This document shows positions 32,790 through 42,420 of a stretch of 64,000 nt of DNA, one piece after another (the stretch's first letter is position 1; each line of letters begins with the position of its first letter). A model generated the notes under the pieces. It was not told the DNA's origin, did not search any database, and saw nothing but the letters and a program-made list of their open reading frames with translations. Both the position numbers and the translations under genes were made by a program. Source of the stretch: Septoria linicola. Lineage: Eukaryota > Ascomycota > Dothideomycetes > Mycosphaerellales > Mycosphaerellaceae. The stretch covers positions 434,001-498,000 of the forward strand of contig CP099427.1 of assembly GCA_024114885.1 (NCBI GenBank), written 5' to 3'.

Positions 32790-33600
32790 ATATAAAGCTA
32801 GAGCCTTCTATCGTCTATAATTAATTAATAGACGACGATTAGTATATAATTAAGTAGTATCGCGAGATCCTCCGGCTATTAAAGATAGTAATAAAGATAC
32901 TATAGGGTACTAGCGGTAGTAAGTTTAGTACTATTTAGTAAGTACTACTAGTAATAGAGGCACTAATAAGTTACTTTAAAGCGCTTATTATCTAGTATCT
33001 AATCGATAATAACCTCTAACTACCGAAGCGTAAACAGCGTGTCGATAGCGAACAATAACGATAACTACGTACTAAAGCTAATATATAGAACGACCTATCT
33101 AACTAACTTACTATATAATAGCACTTCTACGCTAGTATTAAGCTTAGTTAGACTAAGTATAACGATTACTTTACTAAGATAGACGAAACGCCTATTTACG
33201 TAGCTATAGTAGTACTCTATCCGAATATAAAATAGTAGTTTATTAAGAAACTAGATAAATAATAACGATAGGCTAGTAACGATAAAGATTAGATCGTAAG
33301 GACTAAGGCTACTATCTAACGGCTATAGAATATATATAAAGACAAGTATAGGAGGCCTCCTACGTCGATAGTCGGTCTACGCGCTCCTAGTATAGCCGCT
33401 CGCTACGTTATCTACTCGCTTATAATTAATAACGATAGCGATAGCGATAGCGATAATAATACGGCTATAGACGAGTATATATAGTACTATAGTAAGAAGC
33501 GGAAGAAGGTAGTTAAACTTAATATAAGCTAGTTACTAATACCTTACTAGATTAAAAAGAGACGATAATAGCTAAGCCTAGTATAAATAGCGTTAGATAT
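32790..33600 (+). pseudogene. hAT transposase relic, downstream part
   Basis: Right after the LTR the + strand resumes hAT-like sequence. Around 33185-33245 a DETP-x-Y-x-A-x-VLYPN motif fits the region before the hAT dimerisation domain (commonly D-SPVY-AA-VL-P). The two halves together make one transposase interrupted by the LTR element. Confidence 0.55.
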
Positions 33601-33889
33601 ATATACCTGTCCGGTAATAAGTAACGAGCCTAAGCGACAATTTAGCATTACTAGCGACGTGTTATAACTACGTAGACGATAGTTATATAGTAAAACTATA
33701 CGATATTTAGTTACTCTAAAGTTATAGATAAATAGCGGTTTTATTATACTAACTAGTACGCTATTTAGGCGCATTACGTAGCTAACAATACCTGCGGTAG
33801 TAATAGTAATAGTAGATAGCACTAACACGGTTAAGATAGACTAGTATTCATTCGATATCGCAATATACTACCGCTTATAGCTAGCGTCA

Positions 33890-34022
33890 CCGAGCAAGTA
33901 AGGCTTGTGCAAGTGAGTAGAGATTGTCTTACTCACTTGACAAGTAAGCAGCGAGAGTACTAAATGGCAAGTAAGCAAGTGAAGGTATCTTCACTTGCGT
34001 TACTTACTTGTGGACCAGTCTG
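33890..34022. repeat. Right terminal region with CAAGTAAG/CAAGTGA repeats
   Basis: Mirror of the left end: many CAAGTAAG, CAAGTGAG and CACTTGC repeats on both strands, ending in the inverted repeat at 34013-34022. Normal CpA/TpG content returns at about 33890, so the outer 130 bp were not RIP-mutated. Confidence 0.65.
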
Positions 34023-34030
34023 GATGGACC
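34023..34030. repeat. Right 8-bp target-site duplication of the hAT element
   Basis: GATGGACC, identical to 18692-18699, directly after the right inverted repeat. Confidence 0.85.
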
Positions 34031-34484
34031 CCCGATCATCACGCCCTAATGGCCCTTTACATGTCTTCCGTGCTGGTGTCCACCCACGCATCCTCCACGC
34101 TCACGCCCTGTGTATCCACCTTCTTGGCTCTCAAAGATCCGCGTGCCAACTGGTCGCTGTTCTGGGTAGATCTGTGACCCAAAGATGCCCCATCAGGCAA
34201 TGTCACCCCCAGCTCCCACCGGCACCGCTTGTGTTGAGGACACATTGCGACCTTGTATGTGCTTGCTTTGTGAGAACAAAGCCGGCCTCAATTGAATTGT
34301 TCTATCCGAACAAAGCCAGCTCCTCTCCTTATTCTGGGACAAAGCCAGAAATTGAACAAGGGAATTGTCAGCCATATAGATATGCGGAGCTCTCCTGAAT
34401 TTTTACACAACTCACCATCTCAACCCGTCCAACAACCAGGCTCACTGCAGGCAGTAAGTTCTCCCCTTTCCTTTCGAACTAATC
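34031..34484. promoter_or_regulatory. Promoter of RING-like gene C with four ACAAAG motifs
   Basis: ACAAAG occurs on either strand at 34266, 34276, 34310 and 34339, three of them as (G)ACAAAGCC, within 220 bp of the ATG at 34485. The segment next to the hAT end (34031-34180) has open frames of normal composition, but I could not match them to a gene. Confidence 0.45.
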
Positions 34485-35339
34485 ATGTCTAACCTTCAGG
34501 AGTTCCTGGCGAACGGAGGGCTGGTCCCACAGCCAGACTACACAGAAGACTGCCAGATCTGCAAGGAGCCTGCGACAGAGCCTGTGGCCGTCGCTGGTAT
34601 CACTTGCGCGGCGAACTGCTTTCACAATCTCTTCGTCTTCTGCAGGGAATGTATCCTCGGATGGTGGGAGTTCAGTCCAAACTGTGTCTCTTGCCGTGAG
34701 CCGATCTTCGCGGAAGAAGTCACCGATGGAAGTACTGAAGGGGAAGGTGATGATGAGCACGACTCGGACTCGGATGACGAGGGCTTCCTCGCTTTCTCCC
34801 TCCCTGTCCGCCAGCACGACGACGGCACCATCATCCTCTCCTCGCCTTTCATCGACTCCGAAATGATGGCAACCCACATCAACTACATCCATGACTGGTA
34901 CCGACATCCTAGTACATCTGTCTCCATCGAACCCAACGTCCTCGTACGCATCGACCTCGCATACCTGATCAGCCACATCGTCACCGATGCTAACCACTTC
35001 TTAGGCTATGTCCACCCCATGGTCACGCACACCGACATCAAAGACATGGAGGCTTTTATCGTTGCCTTGTACGCCGCCATCAACCGAACCTGTCAGTATG
35101 AAGGTGAAGGCGCGATTCTGACGCATCGAGACTTTCACCGGCACTTGCTTCGTTGGACGTTTGATGGTGCGTTGACTGACTCTACCGGGGAGTTTGATCT
35201 GTTTCGGGAAGCTGCGCGGGACGGCCTGGAGCTGCCAGCGGCGCGGACGATCATGCAGAACTATGCGATGGATCTTGTACAAGATGTGGCGATTATGGCC
35301 GCATATGTGCATGAGTATTATGAGCTTGTTCTGGATTAG
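34485..35339 (+). CDS. RING-like zinc-finger family protein C (lineage-specific family)
   Basis: Intronless, 284 aa. The start MSNLQEFLANGGLVPQP aligns with protein B. The finger is closest to a canonical RING: C23/C26, C45 with H47, C53/C56, C67/C70 (C-x2-C, C-x-H, C-x2-C, C-x2-C). It is followed by an acidic linker (about residues 75-100, many D and E) absent from A and B, and then the family's helical region with DMEAFIVALYAAIN and a C-terminus of helical character. It lies on the far side of the hAT insertion from A and B, in the same orientation, so the three were probably one tandem cluster split by the element. Role unknown; E3-ligase-like function is possible because the RING ligands are complete here. 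Confidence 0.7.
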   Translation: MSNLQEFLANGGLVPQPDYTEDCQICKEPATEPVAVAGITCAANCFHNLFVFCRECILGWWEFSPNCVSCREPIFAEEVTDGSTEGEGDDEHDSDSDDEGFLAFSLPVRQHDDGTIILSSPFIDSEMMATHINYIHDWYRHPSTSVSIEPNVLVRIDLAYLISHIVTDANHFLGYVHPMVTHTDIKDMEAFIVALYAAINRTCQYEGEGAILTHRDFHRHLLRWTFDGALTDSTGEFDLFREAARDGLELPAARTIMQNYAMDLVQDVAIMAAYVHEYYELVLD

Positions 35340-35718
35340 GCGGAAATGTGAGTGGCGCTGGGATGAATCTGTCCATGATTCATAGTGGATCCGAGTCTTT
35401 GCGGAGTAGGCTTGTTCAAGTTGATTGTTGTCTGTGACAACATCATGATAAGCTATAGGTAAGAATCAGTAAGCATTTCCACATCTTCTACAACATATCT
35501 TTCTCCTCCCCTGCTGTCATCCATTACTCTTTACTGCGAAGTTAGTCCATTCCGCGGTAATGCGCCAACGTTATTCCAAGTGGTGCCATGCGGGCGTCTG
35601 TCCAGCGTGAGATTCGTGTGCGCACAAACCATGCCAGATACTTCTGCCCCAGGCAGGCTTCGTAGAAACGCTTGTTGAAGCCTTCTACATACCACTTGAC
35701 AACTTAGCGATACACATT
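35340..35718. other. Intergenic between convergent genes
   Basis: 379 bp between the ends of RING-like gene C and the INSIG gene. No feature seen. Confidence 0.4.
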
Positions 35719-36912
35719 TCACTGCTTTTCACTTCCTGCCAGTCTCCTTCCAATATTGCCAAAACATACTGAGCTCACAAACAAAACGCTCGCAATCCAA
35801 GTTGCCACTCCCACGCTTTCCTGACTGAAAATCCCAAACACATAGTCCTCATCTCGCAGCGCATGCAAGCTGCCGTTCACGACTCCACTTCCAGCATGTC
35901 GGCCAACCTGCTCGTGAAACACCTGCGCTGGACCTGGCGCGGGCACAAGAGCAGGATTGGCAACCAGCAGTAGTCCCGTACCAGTAATGGACACAATTGT
36001 GCTGAGTATGAAGCCTGGTGGAGAGCGATCGATCAGATACCAGACTGCAGGGTTCGCCAGTGCAAGCGTCAAGCTCAATTGTAATGTGCTCTGCCACGGC
36101 AGTTTCCGAATAGCAAATGCGATGCCCACGAAAGCACCTATGCTTCGCACAATGTTCAGCCAGTCCTGTTGATTCCTGCCTCGTGGTTGATGGTCTAATT
36201 CTTCATCATCCAGCGCATCGTCATCTGACGTCCATAGCGAGTCGACATATGGCAGAGCTTGGCCGAGGAAGACGGCGATGAAACCCCACGTAGCCAAGTA
36301 AGACCATCTCTCCCGGTCGAGGTTCACTTTGACAGGCACCAGCTGCTGTCGATCGTGCAGGTGGCTGATCAGCAGACCATACAATATGCCAACACTGAAC
36401 AGTGCAGTCACGCGGCCAACTACTGGCAGAAAGCTCTTTACACCAGTCGCAGGCTTGGTGTATCGTTTCTGCAACTGCGGATTGAAGCTTTTCCTCCTGA
36501 TCGTCTGGCCATTCGGCGACCTGCGCTCAAAGGCATTTGAGGGCAGATTAATACGCGCCCAATCGAAGGAAGCATGTCTGCTCTCTGCCGGTGTCTGCGC
36601 ACCATTTCCGAACGGCGTAGGTTGTTGCGATGCCGTCTCAAATCCATTGTCTTGGTAGATGCCGAACAGCGTGCTCGTTGTCAAGTTGAGGAAAGAGCGA
36701 TTCCGCGTCGGTGGCTCCTCCCCGTTCGCTTCCTTTTGTCGTCCTCCTCCCGCATCGCTCATCCTGAGATCTGTTGGCGAATTTGCGTCTGATGGTGATG
36801 ATGGTTCGGACTCGGAAGGCGTGGGAAGCTCGAAAGCACGGCGATTGCGGGGCTGTGGCTTCAGCTGGACGAAACCATCATCGTCGTCGGGGTGCGGAGC
36901 TGGGTGCGACAT
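35719..36912 (-). CDS. INSIG family protein (sterol-responsive ER membrane protein)
   Basis: Single exon of 397 codons from ATG at 36912; the frame extends upstream without another suitable ATG. The first 180 residues are disordered and Ser/Pro-rich. From about 185 comes the INSIG domain with six hydrophobic segments: FSVGILYGLLISHLHD, ATWGFIAVFLGQALPYVDSLW, SIGAFVGIAFAIRKLPW, a double segment around ALANPAVWYLID and STIVSITGTGLLL, and the last with VLFVSSVCFGNIGRRL, whose GNIGRRL end is typical. INSIG proteins sit in the ER membrane and hold back HMG-CoA reductase or SREBP-Scap depending on sterol. A 25-residue acidic loop (DDDALDDEELD) between segments 2 and 3 is unusual. Divergent from YTM1. 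Confidence 0.85.
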   Translation of the reverse strand: MSHPAPHPDDDDGFVQLKPQPRNRRAFELPTPSESEPSSPSDANSPTDLRMSDAGGGRQKEANGEEPPTRNRSFLNLTTSTLFGIYQDNGFETASQQPTPFGNGAQTPAESRHASFDWARINLPSNAFERRSPNGQTIRRKSFNPQLQKRYTKPATGVKSFLPVVGRVTALFSVGILYGLLISHLHDRQQLVPVKVNLDRERWSYLATWGFIAVFLGQALPYVDSLWTSDDDALDDEELDHQPRGRNQQDWLNIVRSIGAFVGIAFAIRKLPWQSTLQLSLTLALANPAVWYLIDRSPPGFILSTIVSITGTGLLLVANPALVPAPGPAQVFHEQVGRHAGSGVVNGSLHALRDEDYVFGIFSQESVGVATWIASVLFVSSVCFGNIGRRLAGSEKQ

Positions 36913-37370
36913 TGCTGACAGCACTTTTCTGGTTGATCTTTCTATGCAAAAGTGATCGTACGAGTGATGAGCACGCGCCCACGGCAAAAGCACGAGTTTT
37001 AGCTTTCCGATGAAGAGGTCAGAGCGTAAGACAAGGCTATGTGACGAGGCGAAGCAGGACAAAGTCGCTGTGTTATTATAGGCGACTCTGGTGAACTGTG
37101 AGACGTGGTTGAAGGAGGGGAAAGATGCAGGCACGAGGTCAGCATCGTGCCAGTGGATCCACGAGAGACATCACAACGAATCGACGTCAGCCGATGATGT
37201 CTGACTGCGGCAGAACAATGCTTTCGTTCTGCATGTGAAAGGGTTCGGGCACGCCAAGTCTTCGGTCATTCCTTCCGCCGATCCCGCTTCTCGCGGCTCG
37301 AGAAATATTTCGAGATCGACGACGTTGGCCAGGCAAGAGGTCAATCACTTCACCTTATAATCTAGTGATA
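36913..37370. promoter_or_regulatory. Bidirectional promoter INSIG / YTM1
   Basis: 458 bp between outward-facing start codons. A CTCGAG/TCGAGA-rich stretch lies near 37300. No TATA box is clear on either side. Confidence 0.45.
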
Positions 37371-38805
37371 ATGGCAGGAAGCACGGAAGCGCAGAAGCAA
37401 GTCAAGATCAGGCTGTCGGCCAAAGATGAGTCGATTGCGCTGCCGCAGGAAGTCGGTGATTTGGTGATCAGCACTGGTAAGTCTGCGCCGCGTACCCCAA
37501 AAGAAAGCGGACCCATCTAACATATGAACAGAGGTCAAGAGATATCAGCTATCGACACTTGTGAACAAGCTCTTGGAGACTACACAGCCAACTCCTTTCG
37601 AGTTCCTGATCAATGGCCAATACCTCCGGACAACCTTGGACGAATTCCTCACCGAAAATGGAATCAGCGCGGAAACGACTCTCAATGTGGAATATGTGAA
37701 AGCTCTAACGCCACCTCAATACGTCGCAAGTTACGAACACGACGACTGGGTATCTTCCGTGGACATCCTATCCCAAAGCTCAAACGCAGCAAGCTGGGCG
37801 AAAATTTCTGGAAGCCTACCCACGAGCATTGTGTCCGGCTCATTCGACGGAGCACTACGAGTCTGGAACGAATCGCAAGAAATACTAGCGACAGGCACGG
37901 GATGGCATCGTGGCGAGATTCACGCCGCAAAATGGCTCTCACCTACACAAATCGCCACAGCGGGTACAGACCGCTCAGTGCGACTATGGGACTACTCCGC
38001 TGGGACTGGCAACGCAAAATTGTCGCCCAAACTGGAACTTCTAGGCCATAAAGGCGCAATCGACTCCATCGCGGTCCACGGGCCATCTTCACGAATCCTG
38101 ACCGCTTCAGCTGACAACAAAATCGGCTTCTGGAGCAGCAAGAAGTCTGAGGGAACCACTTACGAAGCGCCAGTCCCATCCACTAAACGTCGCAAGCTAT
38201 CCGGTCCTGCAATTTCCACGCCACAAAGAGGCGCCCTGTCATACCTCGAAGGACACTCTCAACACGTCAAAGACGTCGTCTTCGACAGCCGCGACCCCAC
38301 AGTCGCATACTCCGCCTCAATAGATCACAGCGTCAAGACCTGGGACCTCGCGACTTCGACGTGCGTTTCTACACGTTCCACAAACCAATCACTCCTCTCT
38401 GTCTGCCACTTACCAGAACACACCGGAATCTTGGCTGGTGGCGCACTAAACCGGATAGATCTCATTGATCTGCGTGCCAGCGCGAGCAAAGTCGCTGTGC
38501 TATCATGTCGAGGACACAAGAACTGGGTCCGCAGTATTGCACGAGACCCAGAGAGCTCGTTTCGATTTGTGTCGGGTAGTGATGATAGCACATGCAGGAT
38601 CTGGGATATCAGATCAACAAGCCAGGAAGCTGCGGGTGGAACGGTGGCGAAGACAGTGTATACGATCGAGAGGGAGAGTCAGAAGGGAAAGAAGGTCGAG
38701 CAAGGGTCGGAGTCGAGTGTGTATGCTGTTGCGTGGAGTAAGGAGGTGGGAATTGTTGCGGGTGGCATGGATAAGGCGCTGCAGATTAATAACACTCCTT
38801 CGTAG
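37371..38805 (+). CDS. YTM1: Ribosome biogenesis WD-repeat protein Ytm1 (WDR12)
   Basis: Two exons (37371-37476, 37532-38805) joined by a 55-nt intron give 459 aa, as in other fungi. The first 100 residues are the NLE domain (VKIRLSAKDESIALP, LETTQPTPFEFLINGQ, LRTTLDEFL), followed by a seven-bladed WD40 propeller with clear repeats: GSFDGALRVWN, GTDRSVRLWDY, SADNKIGFW, SIDHSVKTWD, GSDDSTCRIWD and GGMDKALQI. Ytm1 joins Nop7 and Erb1 (PeBoW complex) and is needed for 27S rRNA processing of the 60S subunit; the NLE domain is the substrate of the AAA protein Rea1. Start context ATAATGGC is good. Confidence 0.95.
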
Positions 38806-38976
38806 GCTGCTCAGGAATAGATCGTGGGGAGCGTATTGCAGCAGAGCTTTTTCACCGGCAGTCGAGACCTTCGACGTAGTAAGAATCGAGACTACTGTAA
38901 TTGGCCGGACGATTTGATTGTGTTGTGGCCTCTCTTCGCACTCTTCGTGGCAAGCACACAGAGACGAGGCTTAACT

Positions 38977-39873
38977 CTAAGGACGGGATTTCAGCAACGT
39001 CAGCTTCATGCTCACGCTGCCGACAGTACGGCCCAACGCACCGGCGATCTCAGTGGGCCCAACACCAGCTTGCCGCATACTTTGCAATCTAGTCGTCTGT
39101 TCGTCTGACCACTTTCGCGAGCGATCGAACAGCGCAGTACGTCCTTGCAGCATCGCGAAACATTTTCTGTGTACTGCTTGATGCGAGCGTTTCATGATGT
39201 GAGCAATTTCCCGGAAAGACAGCTGCTTCTCTACACGGAGTTGGTGCAGCTGCTTCGTTTCTTCTTCTGTCCACATTTTGCGGTTGGCACGGTTGTATGG
39301 CCTGTTGTTGAGCGATGACGAGATCGTGCTGACTGACCGGTTCGGGAGATGCTCAGCCTTTATCTCTTTAGAGTCATCCCTCGATCCCTGCACGACTTGG
39401 CGAGCTCATATTCTGCTTGAGTGACGAAGTTTCGAGAATCATAGAGAAAGTCGCCGTTCTCATCACGAGGACCATATAGCGCCCACTGGTTGGTTGGTGA
39501 TAGCCGCGAGCGAGCGTCCTGGCAAGGCTTGCAGGAGTTTCTTTGGGTCTGCGTTGCGTGCCTTAAGCTCGAGTACAGTTTCCTTCTCTGCAGCTGTCCA
39601 TTGCCTTCGGGCAGAGACTATAGTGGCTGGATTGAGGTCTTTATGCTTCAAGTACTCCAGGCTTCGATACGGCCTGCCCGGGAAAAGAGGTGCCGATTCT
39701 TGCACGGGAGTGCCATCGCGATTGAGCTTGCGTACTAGTTCTAGATCTTCTTGAGACCAGTGACGACCGCCAAGAGTCGTAGCCGTCTACGAGAATTGAG
39801 CGACCACAATAGTATGTAAAGGTCTAAGCCTGACCAGTGGAGGCAGGGACCAAGTACGAAATGTCGCAGCCAT
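38977..39873 (-). CDS. Myb/SANT-like repeat protein, exon structure uncertain
   Basis: A likely first exon, 39873-39835 (13 codons), joins through a 48-nt intron to 39786, giving RHWSQEDLELVRKL. This leads to a second SANT-like unit (RRQWTAAEKETVLELK), a third (RKMWTEEETKQLHQLR ... HRKCFAML) and a fourth (RKWSDEQTTRLQSM) ending at 38977. The repeats have the spaced Trp/aromatic helix pattern of Myb-like DNA-binding domains. Near 39480 the frame must change between the second and third units. Either an intron of about 100 nt lies there or a slip in an AACC repeat has shifted the frame: the shifted reading WALYGPRDENGDF also looks protein-like. Function: probably a DNA-binding protein; targets unknown. 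Confidence 0.5.
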
Positions 39874-40179
39874 AGGGTAGTATGGGAAAAGCATTCACCA
39901 ATGTGGCTATGGAATTATCCTCCAATTATTGAGATCGGGTTCCGTCAACTTTCTGCTCAGGCTCAGTCGAAGTAGAAGTGTTCGCAGAAGTGAAGTCAGT
40001 CAATCGCGTTCGAGACTGGAGACCACAGTCATTCCACGCGACGCTGCCTGCGACCATGGCGGTGTCTTTGTGGACTTGTGGCTCATCCATGCCCCGCCAT
40101 CGGCTCAATTGACGTCCCTCCAAGAACATTTTTCTCCAGCGAGTCAACAGATAGCAACGTCAGCCATACAACAATCACA
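39874..40179. other. Divergent intergenic region before ATIC
   Basis: 306 bp between the Myb-like gene and the purine-biosynthesis gene. It holds the 5' leaders of both and no other feature I can support. Confidence 0.35.
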
Positions 40180-42080
40180 ATGGCGTCAGAAGCACCTCAA
40201 AAGATTGGTTTGTACAAAAGCTCTCAAGAGAAGACTCATTGCTAAGTACTGCTCAGCCATCCTGTCGGTATACAACAAGACAGGCCTGCTCGATCTCGCC
40301 AAAGGACTCGTCAAGCAAAACATTCGACTCTTGGCCTCAGGCGGAACTGCTAAACTGATTCGCGAGGCTGGGTTTCCCGTTGAGTAGGTAGAATATGTCG
40401 AACACGCTGTCGAAGAAATCGAGCTGATCACCGCTCAGAGATGTCTCTGCAATCACCAAGGCACCGGAGATGCTCTCTGGAAGAGTCAAGACCCTCCACC
40501 CTGCTGTGCACGCTGGTATCTTGGCCCGTGATCTCGCATCTGACGAGAAGGACCTAGCAGAGCAGAACATCAACAAGGTCGACTATGTCATTTGCAACCT
40601 GTACCCATTCAAGGACACTGTCGCAAAGATCAATGTCACCATTCCGGAGGCAGTCGAAGAGATCGACATCGGTGGTGTCACACTCATCCGCGCAGCGGCA
40701 AAGAACCACGGCCGTGTCACTATTCTGAGCGATCCTGCCGATTACCACGACTTCCTCCAGGAGCTTTCCAATGGAGAAGTGACCGAGAAGCAACGTCAAC
40801 TGTACGCGCTCAAGGCTTTCACCCACACAGCAGATTACGACAGCGCGATCTCAGACTTCTTCCGAAAGAAGTATGCTGGTGAAGGTCACCAACAGCTGTC
40901 TCTGCGATACGGCACGAACCCTCACCAAAAGCCTGCATCAGCCTTCACCACCGAAGGGCCTCTTCCATTCAAGGTTCTTTCCGGCTCTCCTGGTTACATC
41001 AACTTGCTGGACGCACTCAACGCCTGGCCTTTGGTCAAGGAGCTCGACGAGGCACTAGGCTACCCTGCTGCCGCTTCCTTCAAGCACGTCTCGCCTGCAG
41101 GTGCTGCCATTGGAGTGCCTCTCAGTGACGTTGAGAAGAAGGTCTACATGGTTGAGGACGTTGACGGTCTCGATGCCTCTGGACTCGCCCAAGCATATGC
41201 TCGTGCCCGTGGAGCAGACCGTATGTCCAGCTTCGGAGATGTCATCGCTCTGTCTCGTGAGGTAGATGTGGCTACTGCCAAGATCATCGGCAAGGAGGTC
41301 AGTGACGGTGTCATTGCGCCAGGCTACCAACCAGAAGCACTCGAGATCTTGAGCAAGAAGAAGGGCGGCAAGTACTTGGTGCTCCAGATGGACAAGGCAT
41401 ATGTGCCACCACCACAGGAGCAGCGTACGTTATACGGTGTGAACCTCACTCAGCACCGAAACGATGCTCTCATCTCGCCACAGAACACCTTCAACAACGT
41501 CATCGTGCCAAAGGACTCCAAGGCACTTCCAGAGTCAGCACTGCGGGATCTTACGGTTGCTACCATTGCACTGAAGTTCACGCAGTCCAACTCAGTCTGC
41601 TACTCGCTCAACGGCCAGGTCATTGGTCTGGGAGCTGGTCAGCAATCTCGTATCCACTGCACACGTCTGGCTGGTGACAAAGCCGACAACTGGTGGATGC
41701 GCTTCCACGAGCGTGTGCTCGCGATCAAGTGGAAGAAGGGCACCAAGCGTGCTGACAAGTCCAACGCCATCGACTTGCTGACCTCTGGAATTGTGCCAGA
41801 CAGTGGCATTGAGCGTGAGGCATGGGAGAAGAACTTTGAGGAGGTTCCAACACCTTTCACCCTCGAGGAGCGAAAAGCATGGCTGAGCAAGCTAAGCGAA
41901 GTGGCTGTCAGTAGTGACGCCTTCTTCCCATTTATTGACAACGTCTTCCGTGTTGGACGCAGTGGAGTCAAGTACATCGCTGCTCCAACCGGCAGTCAGA
42001 ACGATCAGGCTTGCTTCTCCACCGCTGAGCAGTTGGGCATCACCTTTGTTGAGCAGCACGTCCGATTGTTCCACCACTAG
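40180..42080 (+). CDS. Bifunctional AICAR transformylase / IMP cyclohydrolase
   Basis: Three exons (40180-40207, 40257-40383, 40439-42080) with introns of 49 and 55 nt give 598 aa; yeast Ade16 and Ade17 have about 591. The splices rebuild KIAILSVYNKTGLLDLAKGL and GFPVEDVSAITKAPEML, the start of the MGS-like IMP cyclohydrolase domain, which continues with GRVKTLHPAVHAGIL. The transformylase domain follows with LRYGTNPHQKPA, the catalytic-region KHVSPAGAAIG, SFGDVIALS and GVIAPGY, and GQQSRIHCTRLAGDKA. It catalyses the last two steps of de novo purine synthesis, AICAR to FAICAR and then IMP, in the cytosol. Ortholog of ADE16/ADE17. Confidence 0.95.
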
Positions 42081-42420
42081 ATGTGGTTTGCGTACTGTAG
42101 ATGAGGAAACATTACGGGAGGATAGATGGCATGAAATTATGGCAACGCATGCTTTGAGATACCAGCGCTGGTTCGCGCGATAAAAGTAGGATGGTATCAA
42201 CATCGATTTTCTTGATTGTCGATTTTGCTTGGCGCTTCCAGAAACTACATTCCCGTTCCAGTCCCCCATTGTGCCTTGTGCAATGTTTTCGTGAAGCTTC
42301 ATATTGTTCCTGCACAGACGTTATCTTTGGCTTCACTCGGCCCCACATCCTCCACTTCAAAAGACCTCTGCCCTCTCTGCATCATCGTTCAAATTAGGCT
42401 TCTTCCTATACCATAACACC
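42081..42420. other. Intergenic, 3' end of ATIC and promoter of RAM2
   Basis: 340 bp between tandem genes. A pyrimidine-rich leader runs into the ATG at 42421. A longer in-frame extension of RAM2 upstream is not conserved in character. Confidence 0.4.

Larger units (their letters stand above)
18700..34022 (+). mobile_element. hAT-family DNA transposon, RIP-mutated, carrying a nested LTR retrotransposon
   Basis: The ends are perfect 10-bp inverted repeats, CAGACTGGTC at 18700-18709 and GACCAGTCTG at 34013-34022, and homology continues imperfectly inward (CCAAGCAAGTA against TACTTACTTG). Both are flanked by GATGGACC. Without the nested LTR element (21513-32789) it is about 4.0 kb, typical of hAT. 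Transposase relics on the + strand lie both sides of the insertion. The interior has lost nearly all CpA and TpG while keeping CpG, so TAG and TAA fill every frame and ATG is almost absent, giving a 15 kb stretch without meaningful open frames. It lies between RING-like paralogues B and C. Confidence 0.85.

Noticed and set aside
18900..33900. CRISPR-like or satellite array suspected from the repetitive look of the island
   Set aside because: The repetitiveness comes from TA-rich RIP mutation; there is no regular repeat-spacer structure.
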